Below, piece after piece: positions 43,426 through 52,641 of a stretch of 64,000 nucleotides of DNA. Position 1 is the stretch's first letter, and each line of letters opens with the position of its first letter. The stretch covers positions 186,001-250,000 of the forward strand of contig NZ_CP104067.1 of assembly GCF_026651875.1 (NCBI RefSeq), in the 5' to 3' direction. A program made the position numbers and the translations under genes. Source of the stretch: Alicyclobacillus fastidiosus. GTDB lineage: Bacteria > Bacillota > Bacilli > Alicyclobacillales > Alicyclobacillaceae. The notes under the pieces are model-generated. The model worked only from the letters and a program-made list of their open reading frames with translations. It was not told the origin of the DNA and searched no databases.

Positions 43426-44298
43426 ATGCTTGTGCAGGAAGCTAAAATCAAGTCGAATCCATTGATTCGGTCTGTCGTTCATACATCGTTTCGCAAGGCG
43501 GTCAGTGACCTTGGGTTCGCGTCAATACCGAAGGATTTATTTCAGTATGAAATCGCCCCTTACCTCAGGGCTGCCGGCAGCTTGTTTGACGACAGCCAGG
43601 AAACGCTCGACAAGCTCTTTCACGCTGTCATGCGCGGCGAGGTGATCGTGACCGAGACGGAGGACGATACGATTGTGTTTTACGTCCGCGGATCCGTCAC
43701 CCAACGGGTCATCGACGTGCGCCTGTCCTGTCGGCATCAACAGTGGCACGTGAAGTCCGTCGTTTCGATGTACCACCGCCCCCTCCTGCGCTGGAACTGG
43801 TTTTATCGGGCGGCGTTTGCCGTATCCGTCGTTCTCGCCGGGGTGATTGGGTATGCCTTACACGAGCCGCACGCCGTGGTGAGCGCGACGTCACAAGGGT
43901 CATCTGGGCAAGCGGCGAGTGTCTCGACTTCGCTTGGACAAGCAAAGACGACGGATGGCGCGTCGTCGAATACGACCAACTCCAGTGTCCCGTCGGCGGG
44001 CAACGCTACATCCAACAGTACGGGTGCCTCCAACTCGACTTCCAACACGAGCGGCGCTACGTCGAAGACGCACGCCCCGTCTAGCTTTACGTTTACGTTG
44101 AAATCGGGGATGTCAATCCACGACTTGTCGATGTTCCTGCACGCCAATCACCTCATTAACGAGCCGGCCGTGCAGTTCGATATGGTGCTCATGCACGCCG
44201 GGGTGGACAAGACGATTCGACCGGGATCGTATACGTTCAAGTCTGGAATGACGCAGAGCCAACTTCTGCAGGTGATTGAGAAAGGCCCCTCGAAATAG
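43426..44298 (+). CDS. membrane protein with C-terminal MltG/YceG-like LysM subdomain
   Basis: The 290-residue protein has an unrecognised N-terminal domain (about residues 1-120), one membrane helix (FYRAAFAVSVVLAGVIGYAL), a Ser/Thr/Asn-rich linker and a C-terminal MSIHDLSMFLHANHLINEP / RPGSYTFKSGMTQSQLLQVI stretch. The last part resembles the LysM-like subdomain at the start of YceG/MltG lytic transglycosylases, but no catalytic domain follows. It may recognise peptidoglycan. ATG 43426 is close to AAAAGG; GTG 43432 is better spaced. Confidence 0.6.
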   Translation: MLVQEAKIKSNPLIRSVVHTSFRKAVSDLGFASIPKDLFQYEIAPYLRAAGSLFDDSQETLDKLFHAVMRGEVIVTETEDDTIVFYVRGSVTQRVIDVRLSCRHQQWHVKSVVSMYHRPLLRWNWFYRAAFAVSVVLAGVIGYALHEPHAVVSATSQGSSGQAASVSTSLGQAKTTDGASSNTTNSSVPSAGNATSNSTGASNSTSNTSGATSKTHAPSSFTFTLKSGMSIHDLSMFLHANHLINEPAVQFDMVLMHAGVDKTIRPGSYTFKSGMTQSQLLQVIEKGPSK

Positions 44299-44316
44299 CC
44301 TCTAACACAAAGTTGT

Positions 44317-44352
44317 AAGGCCCACATTTGCACCATCGCGATGTGGGCCTTT
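44317..44352 (+). terminator. terminator after the YceG-like gene
   Basis: AAGGCCCACAT (44317-44327) pairs with ATGTGGGCCTT (44341-44351), followed by TGTCG. A second short hairpin (AGCCCTACGAC / GTCGTAGGGGGCT, 44419-44445) lies further on, ahead of the next gene, and could belong to that gene's leader. Confidence 0.7.
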
Positions 44353-44573
44353 GTCGCGTCGATGTCGCGATTCCCTCCGAATCGGTGCGACACCCCTGTC
44401 GTGCACACCTTCCTCTAAAGCCCTACGACCAAAGTCGTAGGGGGCTCTACAACTTCCAGCAGACGTGCGAGTTCTCTATCCTCCGCTATCCTGAGTGCAA
44501 AACTCGCGGATGACTATGACGACGAAGTGAAGTCACCCGCGAAACCGATTCAGGAAGCCAAGGAGGAATTCAG

Positions 44574-45326
44574 ATGTCTAACGAACCGAAATCCACTCCT
44601 GTCGCCATCGTGACCGGGGGCACACAAGGGCTCGGCTTTGCACTCGCAAAGGGTTTATTGCGGCGGGGGTTCGCGCTATCTATCTGCGCGCGGACGCGTC
44701 GCGATGTGGAGGAGGCGACGAAATCGCTGAGCGCTTATGGACCTGTGCTATCGTTCGCCGGCGACATCGCAGATGACGACGTTGCGCGCGAGGTGGTGGA
44801 CGGGACGCTGCGGGCGTTTGGGCGTATCGATGCCGTGGTGAACAACGCCTCCACTCTGGGGCGGCTGCCGCTGCCACGCGTCTTAGAAAGCACGTCAGAA
44901 AATGATCACGACGTGTTTTCGGTCAATGCTCTGGCTCCTCTGCAATTGCTGCGCAAGGCAGTCCCACACCTGCTGAACGCCGGGCGCAGCCTCGTCGTCG
45001 GACTGTCGAGCGACGCCGCTATCGGCGGTTATCCGGGTTGGGGCATCTACGGTGCTTCCAAGGCGGCACTCGATCTCCTCCACAAAACGCTCGCGGCCGA
45101 ACTCTCCGAAACTGGTGTACACGTCTACTCCGTCGATCCCGGCGACATGGACACCGCGATGCACCGCGCGGCAGAACCTGGTGCCCGCGCGCTCGCTCAG
45201 CCGGCGGACGTCGCCGGCGGCTTGCTGGAGCTGTTTACCCCGCTCGTAGTCGACCGCCCGTTCGCGTTTGCATCGGGTGCTCGGCTTCGGGTGACGGAGG
45301 TGTTCACATTGGAGGTGCACGCGTGA
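44574..45326 (+). CDS. short-chain dehydrogenase/reductase (SDR)
   Basis: The 250-residue protein has a classical SDR layout: IVTGGTQGLGFAL for NAD(P), an NNAS motif (VVNNASTL), and the catalytic Ser, Tyr and Lys in SSDAAIGG and YGASKAAL. Arg in ICARTRRD suggests NADPH. AAGGAGG precedes ATG 44574. Its stop codon overlaps the start of the QueA-like gene by one base (TGATG), so the two are translationally coupled. The substrate is unknown. Confidence 0.85.
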   Translation: MSNEPKSTPVAIVTGGTQGLGFALAKGLLRRGFALSICARTRRDVEEATKSLSAYGPVLSFAGDIADDDVAREVVDGTLRAFGRIDAVVNNASTLGRLPLPRVLESTSENDHDVFSVNALAPLQLLRKAVPHLLNAGRSLVVGLSSDAAIGGYPGWGIYGASKAALDLLHKTLAAELSETGVHVYSVDPGDMDTAMHRAAEPGARALAQPADVAGGLLELFTPLVVDRPFAFASGARLRVTEVFTLEVHA

Positions 45327-46420
45327 TGAAGTCACTTCCTGCACAACATCAAGCGGATAAACTGGAACGAGGCTCGGCTAACCTGTCTTTGTCCCTGGGA
45401 CTCCCGGTTTCACCCACCCCTGCGACGCGTCCTCCGGAAGAGCGAGGCATCGCCAGGGATGAAGTCAAGTTGCTCGTCCTCGACAGGCGCACCGGGCAGA
45501 CGCAGCACGCGGTGTTTTACCGCCTCGCCGATTATCTCCACCCGGGCGACCTCCTCGTCGTCAACACGTCGAAGACGCTACCAGCCAGTCTGCCTGCTCT
45601 GCTCCTTCAAGGCGGGGAGTCGATGCGCATTCACTTGGCCAGCCGGATCACGGAGACGACGTACATCGTCGAGCGACGCGACGCACAGGGGGCAGCAGAC
45701 GAGCGCCCCTTTCAGGTCGGCGACCGGATTGCCCTTTGCATGCACCACGCGACGGTGATTGGCCGGTTTCATCCGGACAGTCGACTGTGGTACCTCGAGT
45801 GCAAAGCGGACTTGTGGCAGCTCGCCGAACGAATTGGGCGCCCCATCCGATACGGCTACCTCCAGTCACAACCTGACATCGCCGATTTTCAAACGGTCTT
45901 CGCGCGCGACGTGGGTTCCGCGGAGATGCCCTCGGCGGCGCGGCCATTCACAGAGCGCGTGCTCAGGGGGATTGAAAAGAAGGGGATTCGCATTGCAGAA
46001 ATCACCCTGCATACGGGCGTCTCAAGCCACGAGGTGAAGGGGTCCTTGTCGGATCATCCATTTTTACCCGAGTGGTACAGTGTGCCAGAGGAGACGGCGG
46101 CGTTGGTCAATCGCGCGAGGGCACAGGGGCGGCGCGTCATCGCGGTCGGCACGACCGTCGTTCGCGCCCTGGCGACGGCGACAAATCCGACCACGGGGCT
46201 GGTACGGCCGGAGTCGGGGTGGACGAGTGTCGTCATTACACCTGACACGCCTGTATCGTCTGTCACGGGACTTGTGACCGGCCTGCACGACAACGACACC
46301 AGCCACTTGGCGATGCTGTACGCGTTTATCCATCGAGATGCGCTCGCTGCGGCGTATGCCGAGGCGGTAAAACGGGGTTACTTATGGCACGAGTTTGGGG
46401 ATTCCAACCTGATTTTGTAA
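45326..46420 (+). CDS. divergent QueA paralogue (SAM:tRNA ribosyltransferase-isomerase family)
   Basis: The 364-residue protein follows the QueA fold from end to end: DEVKLLVLDRRTG, HPGDLLVVNTSKTLPA, DFQTVFARDVGS, RRVIAVGTTVVRAL and FGDSNLIL. Several QueA active-site motifs have changed, however: GLHFT is ARPFT, the HVGLGTF stretch is HTGVSSH, and the TNFHLP loop is TGLHDND. It is therefore probably a SAM-using or SAM-derived transferase on another substrate, not the queuosine enzyme. GGAGGTG lies 8 bases before ATG 45326. An insertion sequence sits directly behind its stop. Confidence 0.78.
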   Translation: MKSLPAQHQADKLERGSANLSLSLGLPVSPTPATRPPEERGIARDEVKLLVLDRRTGQTQHAVFYRLADYLHPGDLLVVNTSKTLPASLPALLLQGGESMRIHLASRITETTYIVERRDAQGAADERPFQVGDRIALCMHHATVIGRFHPDSRLWYLECKADLWQLAERIGRPIRYGYLQSQPDIADFQTVFARDVGSAEMPSAARPFTERVLRGIEKKGIRIAEITLHTGVSSHEVKGSLSDHPFLPEWYSVPEETAALVNRARAQGRRVIAVGTTVVRALATATNPTTGLVRPESGWTSVVITPDTPVSSVTGLVTGLHDNDTSHLAMLYAFIHRDALAAAYAEAVKRGYLWHEFGDSNLIL

Positions 46421-46422
46421 TG

Positions 46423-46426
46423 CTAG
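46423..46426. repeat. target-site duplication CTAG, left
   Basis: CTAG directly flanks the left inverted repeat of the insertion sequence and recurs at 48048-48051 on its right. The pair fits a 4-base duplication at a palindromic target. Confidence 0.6.
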
Positions 46427-48047
46427 GAGCGTGTCCGAGTAATCCCTGAAGTATTTTGTAAAAGGAAATTTCCGGATCAATAACGAAGTCCCCTGTATTG
46501 GTATTCACAGTGGAGGCTTCGAATCTTGGGAAAAAAGTTTCGTGACTACGACCCGAACCAACTCATTCTACTACCACCGGGGTTAAATGAATGGCTACCT
46601 GACGGCCACCTGGCGAACTTTGTCAGTGATGTGGTCGATCATATCGATATCTCCATCATTACAAAACAGTACGAACAAGAACTGCGAGGTTTTCCCCCGT
46701 ACCACCCGGCAATGTTATTGAAGATTCTGGTTTACGCATATTGCACAGGCATGTACTCTTCCAGAAAGATCGCAAAGGCCTGTCAGGATGTAGTGGCGTT
46801 CCGAGTCCTGTCCGCAAATCAGTTCCCGGATTTCCGGACAATCAGTGATTTTCGGAAACGCCATTTGGTCACCTTCAAAGAACTTTTCTTGGAAGTCTTG
46901 AAGATTGCCCAACATGCAGGGATGGTTAAGCTCGGGCATGTATCGCTGGATGGCAGCAAGATTCGGGCAAACGCATCCAAACATAAAGCGATGAGTTACG
47001 AGCGGATGAAGCAGCAAGAGCAACGACTCCGCCAAGAAATCGCCGAGCTTACGCAGCAGGCTGAACGCACCGACCATAGTGAAGATAAAAAGTACGGTAA
47101 CACCATGGGCGATGAACTCCCTGAAGAGTTAGCCCGTAGAGAGACCCGGTTGGCAAAAATTCAGGAAGCAATGTCCTCTCTGGAGAAAGAGGCCAAGGAA
47201 AGAGTGGAACAACAGCAACAGAAAGACGAACAACAAGACAAGAAGGACGATGACAACGGCCCCACCAACCAGACAGGCGCCAGGAAACGCGGTCGTCCAC
47301 GCAAGGAGAGTCATCTCGCAGGTGTTCCGGAGGACAAGGCTCAACGCAACTTCACGGATCCGGAATCTCGCATTATGAAATCGAAAGACGGCTTTATCCA
47401 AGCATACAATGTGCAGGCTGTCGTCGATGAAGAGTACCAAATCATTGTTGCAACAGATGTTATAGACCACACAAATGACCACGGTGTCCTGCGTACAATG
47501 GTCGAAATGACGGCGGAGAATACGAAAGCGACGATGCACAAAATCTCATGTGATGCTGGCTACTTTGCCGAAGACGACGTGACATGGCTTCAAGAGAAAG
47601 AAATTGACCCATACATCGCAACAGGTCGTCAAAAGCACAATGAAGTGCCTGAGTCACCGAGAGGACGAATACCGAAACACTACACCATTAAGCAACGTAT
47701 GACTCGGAAACTAAAAACAAAGAAGGGCCGTGCCGTCTACGCGAGACGCAAGGCTATCGTAGAGCCTGTGTACGGTCAAATTAAGGGTTGTCGACGATTC
47801 GACCAATTCTCACTTCGAAGCCTTGAGAAGGTCAGAGGAGAATGGTCGTTAGTTACCATGTGCCATAATCTGCTTAAGATATTCAAATACGGTCATATAA
47901 ACTGGGCAACGTGCTAAAGATGGTGCTTAACCGACCAGTCCCCGTCTAATGAAGTAAGTGCCCATGGGGAAAGTCACCCATAGTCGAATAAAATATGGAA
48001 CTGAACTCAAATGCAGAAAGTCTAAGCCGCAATACTCGGACACGCTC
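46427..48047 (+). mobile_element. IS1182-family insertion sequence, complete
   Basis: The 1621-base element has terminal inverted repeats GAGCGTGTCCGAGTA (46427-46441) and TACTCGGACACGCTC (48033-48047), 15 of 15 matching, and one full-length transposase gene. CTAG flanks both ends. It sits 6 bases after the QueA-like stop codon and 38 bases before the GAF kinase start, so it may have separated that kinase from its original promoter. Intact ends and frame suggest a recent arrival. Confidence 0.88.
46526..47917 (+). CDS. IS1182-family transposase
   Basis: The 463-residue DDE transposase has an N-terminal DUF772-type domain (NQLILLPPGLNEWLPDGHLANF) and a DDE_Tnp_1 core. The catalytic residues are visible as Asp142 in SLDGSKIRANAS, Asp343 in SCDAGYF and Glu413 in KAIVEPVYGQIK. 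A long charged, Gln-rich coiled stretch (about residues 155-245) splits the core, as usual in this family. The frame is intact. It starts at TTG 46526 about 100 bases inside the element. Confidence 0.9.
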   Translation: MGKKFRDYDPNQLILLPPGLNEWLPDGHLANFVSDVVDHIDISIITKQYEQELRGFPPYHPAMLLKILVYAYCTGMYSSRKIAKACQDVVAFRVLSANQFPDFRTISDFRKRHLVTFKELFLEVLKIAQHAGMVKLGHVSLDGSKIRANASKHKAMSYERMKQQEQRLRQEIAELTQQAERTDHSEDKKYGNTMGDELPEELARRETRLAKIQEAMSSLEKEAKERVEQQQQKDEQQDKKDDDNGPTNQTGARKRGRPRKESHLAGVPEDKAQRNFTDPESRIMKSKDGFIQAYNVQAVVDEEYQIIVATDVIDHTNDHGVLRTMVEMTAENTKATMHKISCDAGYFAEDDVTWLQEKEIDPYIATGRQKHNEVPESPRGRIPKHYTIKQRMTRKLKTKKGRAVYARRKAIVEPVYGQIKGCRRFDQFSLRSLEKVRGEWSLVTMCHNLLKIFKYGHINWATC

Positions 48048-48085
48048 CTAGACTAACTACAGATTGGATAGTCTGGGGTGGGCGT

Positions 48086-49705
48086 ATGGAAAAGCGGGGC
48101 TTTCGCGAAGTCGTCAACCATCTGGCCGTATTTCGCGACATCGCGGAGGCATTGAATCACGCCAACGACGTGTCTGGAGCGATGGATGCGATACTGCCGA
48201 GACTCGGTGAGGCGTTGGGACTTCAAACGGCGTGGGCGTTCCGGTTCGACGAACACCGCCGCTCCTTTGTCGAAGTAGGGGCCAGCGGCCTGCCACCGGC
48301 GCTGGATTGCTGCTCTCAGGCGCCGCTGCGGACTGGGTGGTGCGAGTGTCAGAGTCAATTCGTTGGCGGTGAGCTGGACGAGGCGGTAAATATCGTTCGG
48401 TGTAGTCGACTTAAGTCCGCTAAGGGGGACACGAACGACCTTCGCGTTCACGCCAGCGTCCCCCTGCGCAGCAAGGGCAAACCGCTTGGGATTCTAAATC
48501 TGGCGGCGCCGGGATCGGCTGTCTTTACAAACGAGGCCTTGGCGTTTTTGCAAACGGTGGGGCAGCAGGTGGCGGTGGCACTAGACAGGGCCCGGATGTT
48601 TCAGTTGGCGCGCGAAAAGTCGGAGAGACTGCAGCGCCTCGCGGCCATGTCTGCAGAGTGGTCCGGTCAACTTCCGCCCGACCGCTTGTTGCAGCAGGCT
48701 TTGGAAGCGTATGTCGAGGCGTTCGGGTACGCGGTGTGTGGCGTGGTCAGTGGCGGGGCGCAGGCAGATGAGGGGCTGGACACCGACGACGACGTCGTCG
48801 CCGTGGCAGAAGGCAAGGCGACGGGACGCTTATCCGCCTATGTCTACCCACCTCACGGCGATGGGGGAGGTCCGCGTGAGACCTGTCGATCCATTCTCTT
48901 AAGCGAGGCACAAAGCGCCATCTCGACGCCTCTGCCGACGACGATGTACGAACTGCGCATCGAAAGTAACTCCCCATACGCCTTTGATGATTTAGACGCC
49001 GATTTGTTACAGGCGTTTGCGTGGCAACTCGCGGCGGCCTACGTTGGGGCGCAGGCCCATGTACAGGAGATGCAACACGCACATCTCGTAGAGCGGCATC
49101 GCATTGCAGCAGAACTCCACGATTCCGTCAGCCAGCGGCTGTTTTCGGCACAGTTGCTCGTGCGCACGGCGACGGTGCAGATGGAGGGCGCGCACGCGGA
49201 TGCCCTCGCGGCCGTCGAACGGGTGGGTCAACTGCTCGCCGAGAGCCAGCAGGAAATGCGGGATTTGATCCGCGCCTTGCGGCGGATCGACGAGAGCACA
49301 TCTGTCTTGGAGGAATTGCGCGCACGGGTGCGCACCCTGTCGATGCAGCGGGGACCGAAGGTGACGTTGTACCTTCCGGATACGCCGCTGCGCGAACCCG
49401 CTTTGCACGTTCGCGCAGCTGTGCTGGCCATCGTCGACGAGGCCTTGCACAACGCCCTGAAACACGCAGGCGCAGGCGCCATTGCCGTGCGACTGAACGG
49501 CGATGCCACGCGGTTTTTCGTGCGCATTGAGGACGACGGCCGGGGGTGCCAAGACTCGGATATCGGGACGGGTCTCGGAACGAGGAGCATGTTTGAACGG
49601 GCTGCGGCACTTGGTGGGACGCTCGCCATTCTAGGGCGATCGGGAGAAGGCACCTGTGTTGAACTGATGGTGCCGTACGATGTAGGGGAGGAGTGGGGAA
49701 GGTGA
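48086..49705 (+). CDS. GAF-domain sensor histidine kinase, NarL-type (HisKA_3)
   Basis: The 539-residue cytoplasmic protein has two GAF-like regions (about residues 15-175 and 190-325), then a HisKA_3 domain with His345 in ELHDSVSQRL and an HATPase_c domain (VDEALHNALKHAG, GTGLGTRSM). The first GAF holds five cysteines (75, 76, 86, 88, 106), suggesting a redox or metal-sensing site. Its partner regulator gene overlaps the end. GGGGTGGGC precedes ATG 48086. The IS element just upstream could alter its expression. Confidence 0.88.
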   Translation: MEKRGFREVVNHLAVFRDIAEALNHANDVSGAMDAILPRLGEALGLQTAWAFRFDEHRRSFVEVGASGLPPALDCCSQAPLRTGWCECQSQFVGGELDEAVNIVRCSRLKSAKGDTNDLRVHASVPLRSKGKPLGILNLAAPGSAVFTNEALAFLQTVGQQVAVALDRARMFQLAREKSERLQRLAAMSAEWSGQLPPDRLLQQALEAYVEAFGYAVCGVVSGGAQADEGLDTDDDVVAVAEGKATGRLSAYVYPPHGDGGGPRETCRSILLSEAQSAISTPLPTTMYELRIESNSPYAFDDLDADLLQAFAWQLAAAYVGAQAHVQEMQHAHLVERHRIAAELHDSVSQRLFSAQLLVRTATVQMEGAHADALAAVERVGQLLAESQQEMRDLIRALRRIDESTSVLEELRARVRTLSMQRGPKVTLYLPDTPLREPALHVRAAVLAIVDEALHNALKHAGAGAIAVRLNGDATRFFVRIEDDGRGCQDSDIGTGLGTRSMFERAAALGGTLAILGRSGEGTCVELMVPYDVGEEWGR

Positions 49706-50457
49706 ATCGACACAAGATTCGCGTTGCGATTGTCGACGACCACCCGGTCGTACGCGAAGGGCTGCGCGCCTTTCTGCAGCTCGCCGACGATATCGAAGTG
49801 GTCGGTGAGGCGGAGTCTGGGGAGTCCGCGGTTCGACTTCTGCAAAATGCCGATACGCACGTCGACGTCGCCATCATGGATCTGAAGATGCCGGGGGCAT
49901 TCGACGGGATCGAGGCGATTGCGCGGCTTCGGAGGTCGCGACCCAGCCTTCGCATTCTCGCGCTCACTTCGTTTCAGGACGACGAGACTGCACTTGCCGC
50001 CGTTCGTGCGGGCGCCATCGGATTCCTGCACAAAGACGTCCCGCCAGATTTGCTCCTTGGCGGGATTCGGCAGGCGGCGACCGGGCGGATGGTACTCGAG
50101 GCCAACGTCTGGGCGGCCGCACAGGCCAGTCGGGTGGACGCAGAAGGTGTCCACGCGGACAGTCGCAATGGGCAAACCACCAAGGAAGCTATTGCGCGCG
50201 ACGACGGCGAGGTGGGGGGAGCGGACGATGTCCGCGCTGAAAGTGGCCGGCATGGAGAAGAGTCGCTGACGGAAAGAGAACGCGAGGTGCTACAGGCCAT
50301 GGCGCGAGGTTTGTCGAACAAGGAGATTGGAGCTCATCTTGGCATCAGCGAGAAGACGGTCAAAGTGCACGTCAGTCACATCCTCGGGAAACTTGGTGTA
50401 CTGGATCGGACACAGGCGGTGTTGTTGGCCGCTAAACTGCGACTCGTGTCGCTTTGA
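49702..50457 (+). CDS. LuxR/NarL-family response regulator
   Basis: The 251-residue protein has a receiver domain with phosphoacceptor Asp60 in AIMDLKMPG and conserved VDDHPVVREGL, then a C-terminal LuxR helix-turn-helix (LTEREREVLQAMARGLSNKEIG). The linker between them (about residues 145-185) is unusually long and Asp/Glu-rich. GTG 49702 lies 8 bases after GGGGAGGA; GTG 49693 is an in-frame alternative. It overlaps the kinase gene, so both are co-expressed and form one two-component system. Confidence 0.88.
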   Translation: MNRHKIRVAIVDDHPVVREGLRAFLQLADDIEVVGEAESGESAVRLLQNADTHVDVAIMDLKMPGAFDGIEAIARLRRSRPSLRILALTSFQDDETALAAVRAGAIGFLHKDVPPDLLLGGIRQAATGRMVLEANVWAAAQASRVDAEGVHADSRNGQTTKEAIARDDGEVGGADDVRAESGRHGEESLTEREREVLQAMARGLSNKEIGAHLGISEKTVKVHVSHILGKLGVLDRTQAVLLAAKLRLVSL

Positions 50458-50743
50458 GCGACGTCCATCGCCTTTTTTTGCAAGCCACATTCGAACATCC
50501 GGTGCAAGTGGACTGACAAGCGTCAGGCTGCGCCAGAAGAGAACATATCCCCGCACATCAGTCTGCCCGCACACAAAAAATCTCACAATTCAACACGGCC
50601 GTGTAGACTCCATTCCACCCATTTCGACTGAATTCGACGATGTTAGACAAAATTGTCACAGGTTCCTACAAGGAATCGCTGTTTATTCCAAGTATTGAAG
50701 TAGGTAACGTTACATCAGTGACGGACAAGAAAGTTGTGATGCG
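50458..50743. other. intergenic region before the second Kin-like kinase
   Basis: It contains the palindrome GTAACGTTAC (50703-50712) and, around 50625-50640, two TTCGAC motifs 11 bases apart that match 6 of 7 bases of a Spo0A box (TTCGACA). Either could regulate the kinase. No T-run terminator for the upstream operon is evident. Confidence 0.3.
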
Positions 50744-52456
50744 ATGTTCGATCAATACCTCGCGCAATTCGGAATGATTCTATTTCCCATTCTAGTGTAC
50801 CAAATCTGGGCATTCCGGAAGATGTCCGACGAGCTTCCGGCGCGTGCGGTGGTCCTCGGTTGCTATGGGGGGGTAGTATCCATTGGTGCGCAGCTCACAC
50901 CCGTTCATACGTTCGCGATGCCAGGCGACTTCCAGAACGTCCCTATCATCCTGTCCATTCTTTACGGAAGGCGTAACGCAGGGATGATTGCCGTCGCGAC
51001 GCTCGTCGCCTTCGAAGTGATTTCACGCCAACCACATACCCTCGCAATGATCACCATGATTCTCATCTGTGCGAGTGTCCCGTTTGCCGTATGTCGGAGG
51101 ATGGATTCTCCTCACAAGCCAACGCGCTTTCGCTTGATCGTGTTGACGGGCGTTTTCACGATCTTGCTGGAACTCGCCGCGATTGTCGTGTACGCCGGTC
51201 TCGTCGAGGCGACGCGCCAGTCGACATCGTCGTTTCACCTCTGGAAGAACCTCTGCGTAGCCGCTGCGATTCAGGTTCTTATATTAGTATTCGCGACGTT
51301 CATCATGGAAATGGTGGTCGAAGAGGGACAACTTCGCAAGCGGTTGGTCGAATCGACTGTCGCCCTCGAGGAGAGTGAGCAGCGTTATCGCTCGCTCGTC
51401 GAATACAATCCCATCGGAATTTGCGCGTTTGATCGATCCGGCAATTTCGTGATGGTCAATCAGTCCTACGCGGACATGACCGGGTATCGCGTCGACGAGC
51501 TCGTCGGCCAGAATAGGACCAACATGTGGTTTCCGGAAGACCAGGATATCGCACGGGACGTGGCGGAACAAACGTTTGCTGGGCAGATAAAAGTCGCGGA
51601 GGAGACCGCGTTGCGCCACAAGAGTGGGCGCGAGGTGTACGTTCGGTATACGACGGTGCCGATTGTCGTGGGGGGCGACGTCGTAGGTTTTTATGGTATG
51701 GCAGAGGACTTGACCGAGGCAAGAATGGTAGAGGAGATGATCCGAAAATCGGAGAAGCTCGCCGTGGTCGGTCAGCTCGCCGCAGGCGTCGCACACGAGA
51801 TCAGAAATCCACTCACCTCTGTAAAGGGCTTCTTAAAACTGATCGAAGAGGATACGGAGGCGACTTCGAACTACTTTTCGATCATTCACCACGAGTTGGG
51901 GCGCATCGATTTAATTGCTAGTGAGTTGCTCGTCCTGGCCAAACCACAGGCGGCGCAGTTTGCACTTGTGAATCTAAATCGGCTGATCGAGGACGTGACG
52001 GTCTTCCTTCAACCTCAGGCACTGATCTCAAACGTCGAGATGGTGATTCATCTACACTCGTCTCTCCCTCCCGTTCTCTGCGAGGAAAATCAGTTGAAGC
52101 AGGTGTTTGTAAACCTCATCAAGAACGCGCTGGACTCGATGCCCAGAGGAGGTACGGTGACGATTACGACTTCGATGGCCCGCGACCAAGTGCGAATCGT
52201 CATTCAAGATACCGGGATCGGCATGTCGGAAGAGACGATTCGACACCTCGGAGAGCCCTTCTACACCACGAAAGGCAGCGGTACCGGGTTAGGGCTGATG
52301 GTCACCCACCGGATTATTGATCGCCACGGAGGTCGAATTTTTTACAATAGCGCCTTAGGCAAGGGGACGACCGTCACGGTGAGCTTTCAGAGCGCGGACG
52401 ACGTGGACCTGAAGGAGCCCTCGGTCGTTCACACTGGGCAATTGGACATACGTTAA
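50744..52456 (+). CDS. membrane sensor histidine kinase with PAS domain, KinB-like
   Basis: The 570-residue protein has an N-terminal set of 5-6 membrane helices (LytS-type 5TM sensor), a PAS domain (about residues 218-335; YNPIGICAFDRSGNFVMVNQ), a HisKA domain with His351 in HEIRNPLTSVKGFLK and an HATPase domain (GEPFYTTKGSGTGLGLMVTHRII). The kinase core is close in style to the kinase at 27677-29233. It is an orphan, as expected for a phosphorelay kinase acting on Spo0F at the onset of sporulation. Confidence 0.87.
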   Translation: MFDQYLAQFGMILFPILVYQIWAFRKMSDELPARAVVLGCYGGVVSIGAQLTPVHTFAMPGDFQNVPIILSILYGRRNAGMIAVATLVAFEVISRQPHTLAMITMILICASVPFAVCRRMDSPHKPTRFRLIVLTGVFTILLELAAIVVYAGLVEATRQSTSSFHLWKNLCVAAAIQVLILVFATFIMEMVVEEGQLRKRLVESTVALEESEQRYRSLVEYNPIGICAFDRSGNFVMVNQSYADMTGYRVDELVGQNRTNMWFPEDQDIARDVAEQTFAGQIKVAEETALRHKSGREVYVRYTTVPIVVGGDVVGFYGMAEDLTEARMVEEMIRKSEKLAVVGQLAAGVAHEIRNPLTSVKGFLKLIEEDTEATSNYFSIIHHELGRIDLIASELLVLAKPQAAQFALVNLNRLIEDVTVFLQPQALISNVEMVIHLHSSLPPVLCEENQLKQVFVNLIKNALDSMPRGGTVTITTSMARDQVRIVIQDTGIGMSEETIRHLGEPFYTTKGSGTGLGLMVTHRIIDRHGGRIFYNSALGKGTTVTVSFQSADDVDLKEPSVVHTGQLDIR

Positions 52457-52641
52457 TGGCATCCGATCCACAAAAAACTAAATTCCGCCACGAATGATCT
52501 ATTGGTCGACCACTTTCTTTCGCCCGCTCTCGACACGGTCCGCCGAAATTTTTACACGAGGAAGCGACAGTTTGAATGGCGTCGGAAATTCATCTTGCTT
52601 GCAGGAAATCGTCGCCTCGTGTCGAAGGGTTATTTTAGAAA

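Noticed and set aside
46421..46426. Insertion sequence truncating the QueA-like gene
   Set aside because: The TAA at 46418-46420 precedes the element and the C-terminus FGDSNLIL is complete.
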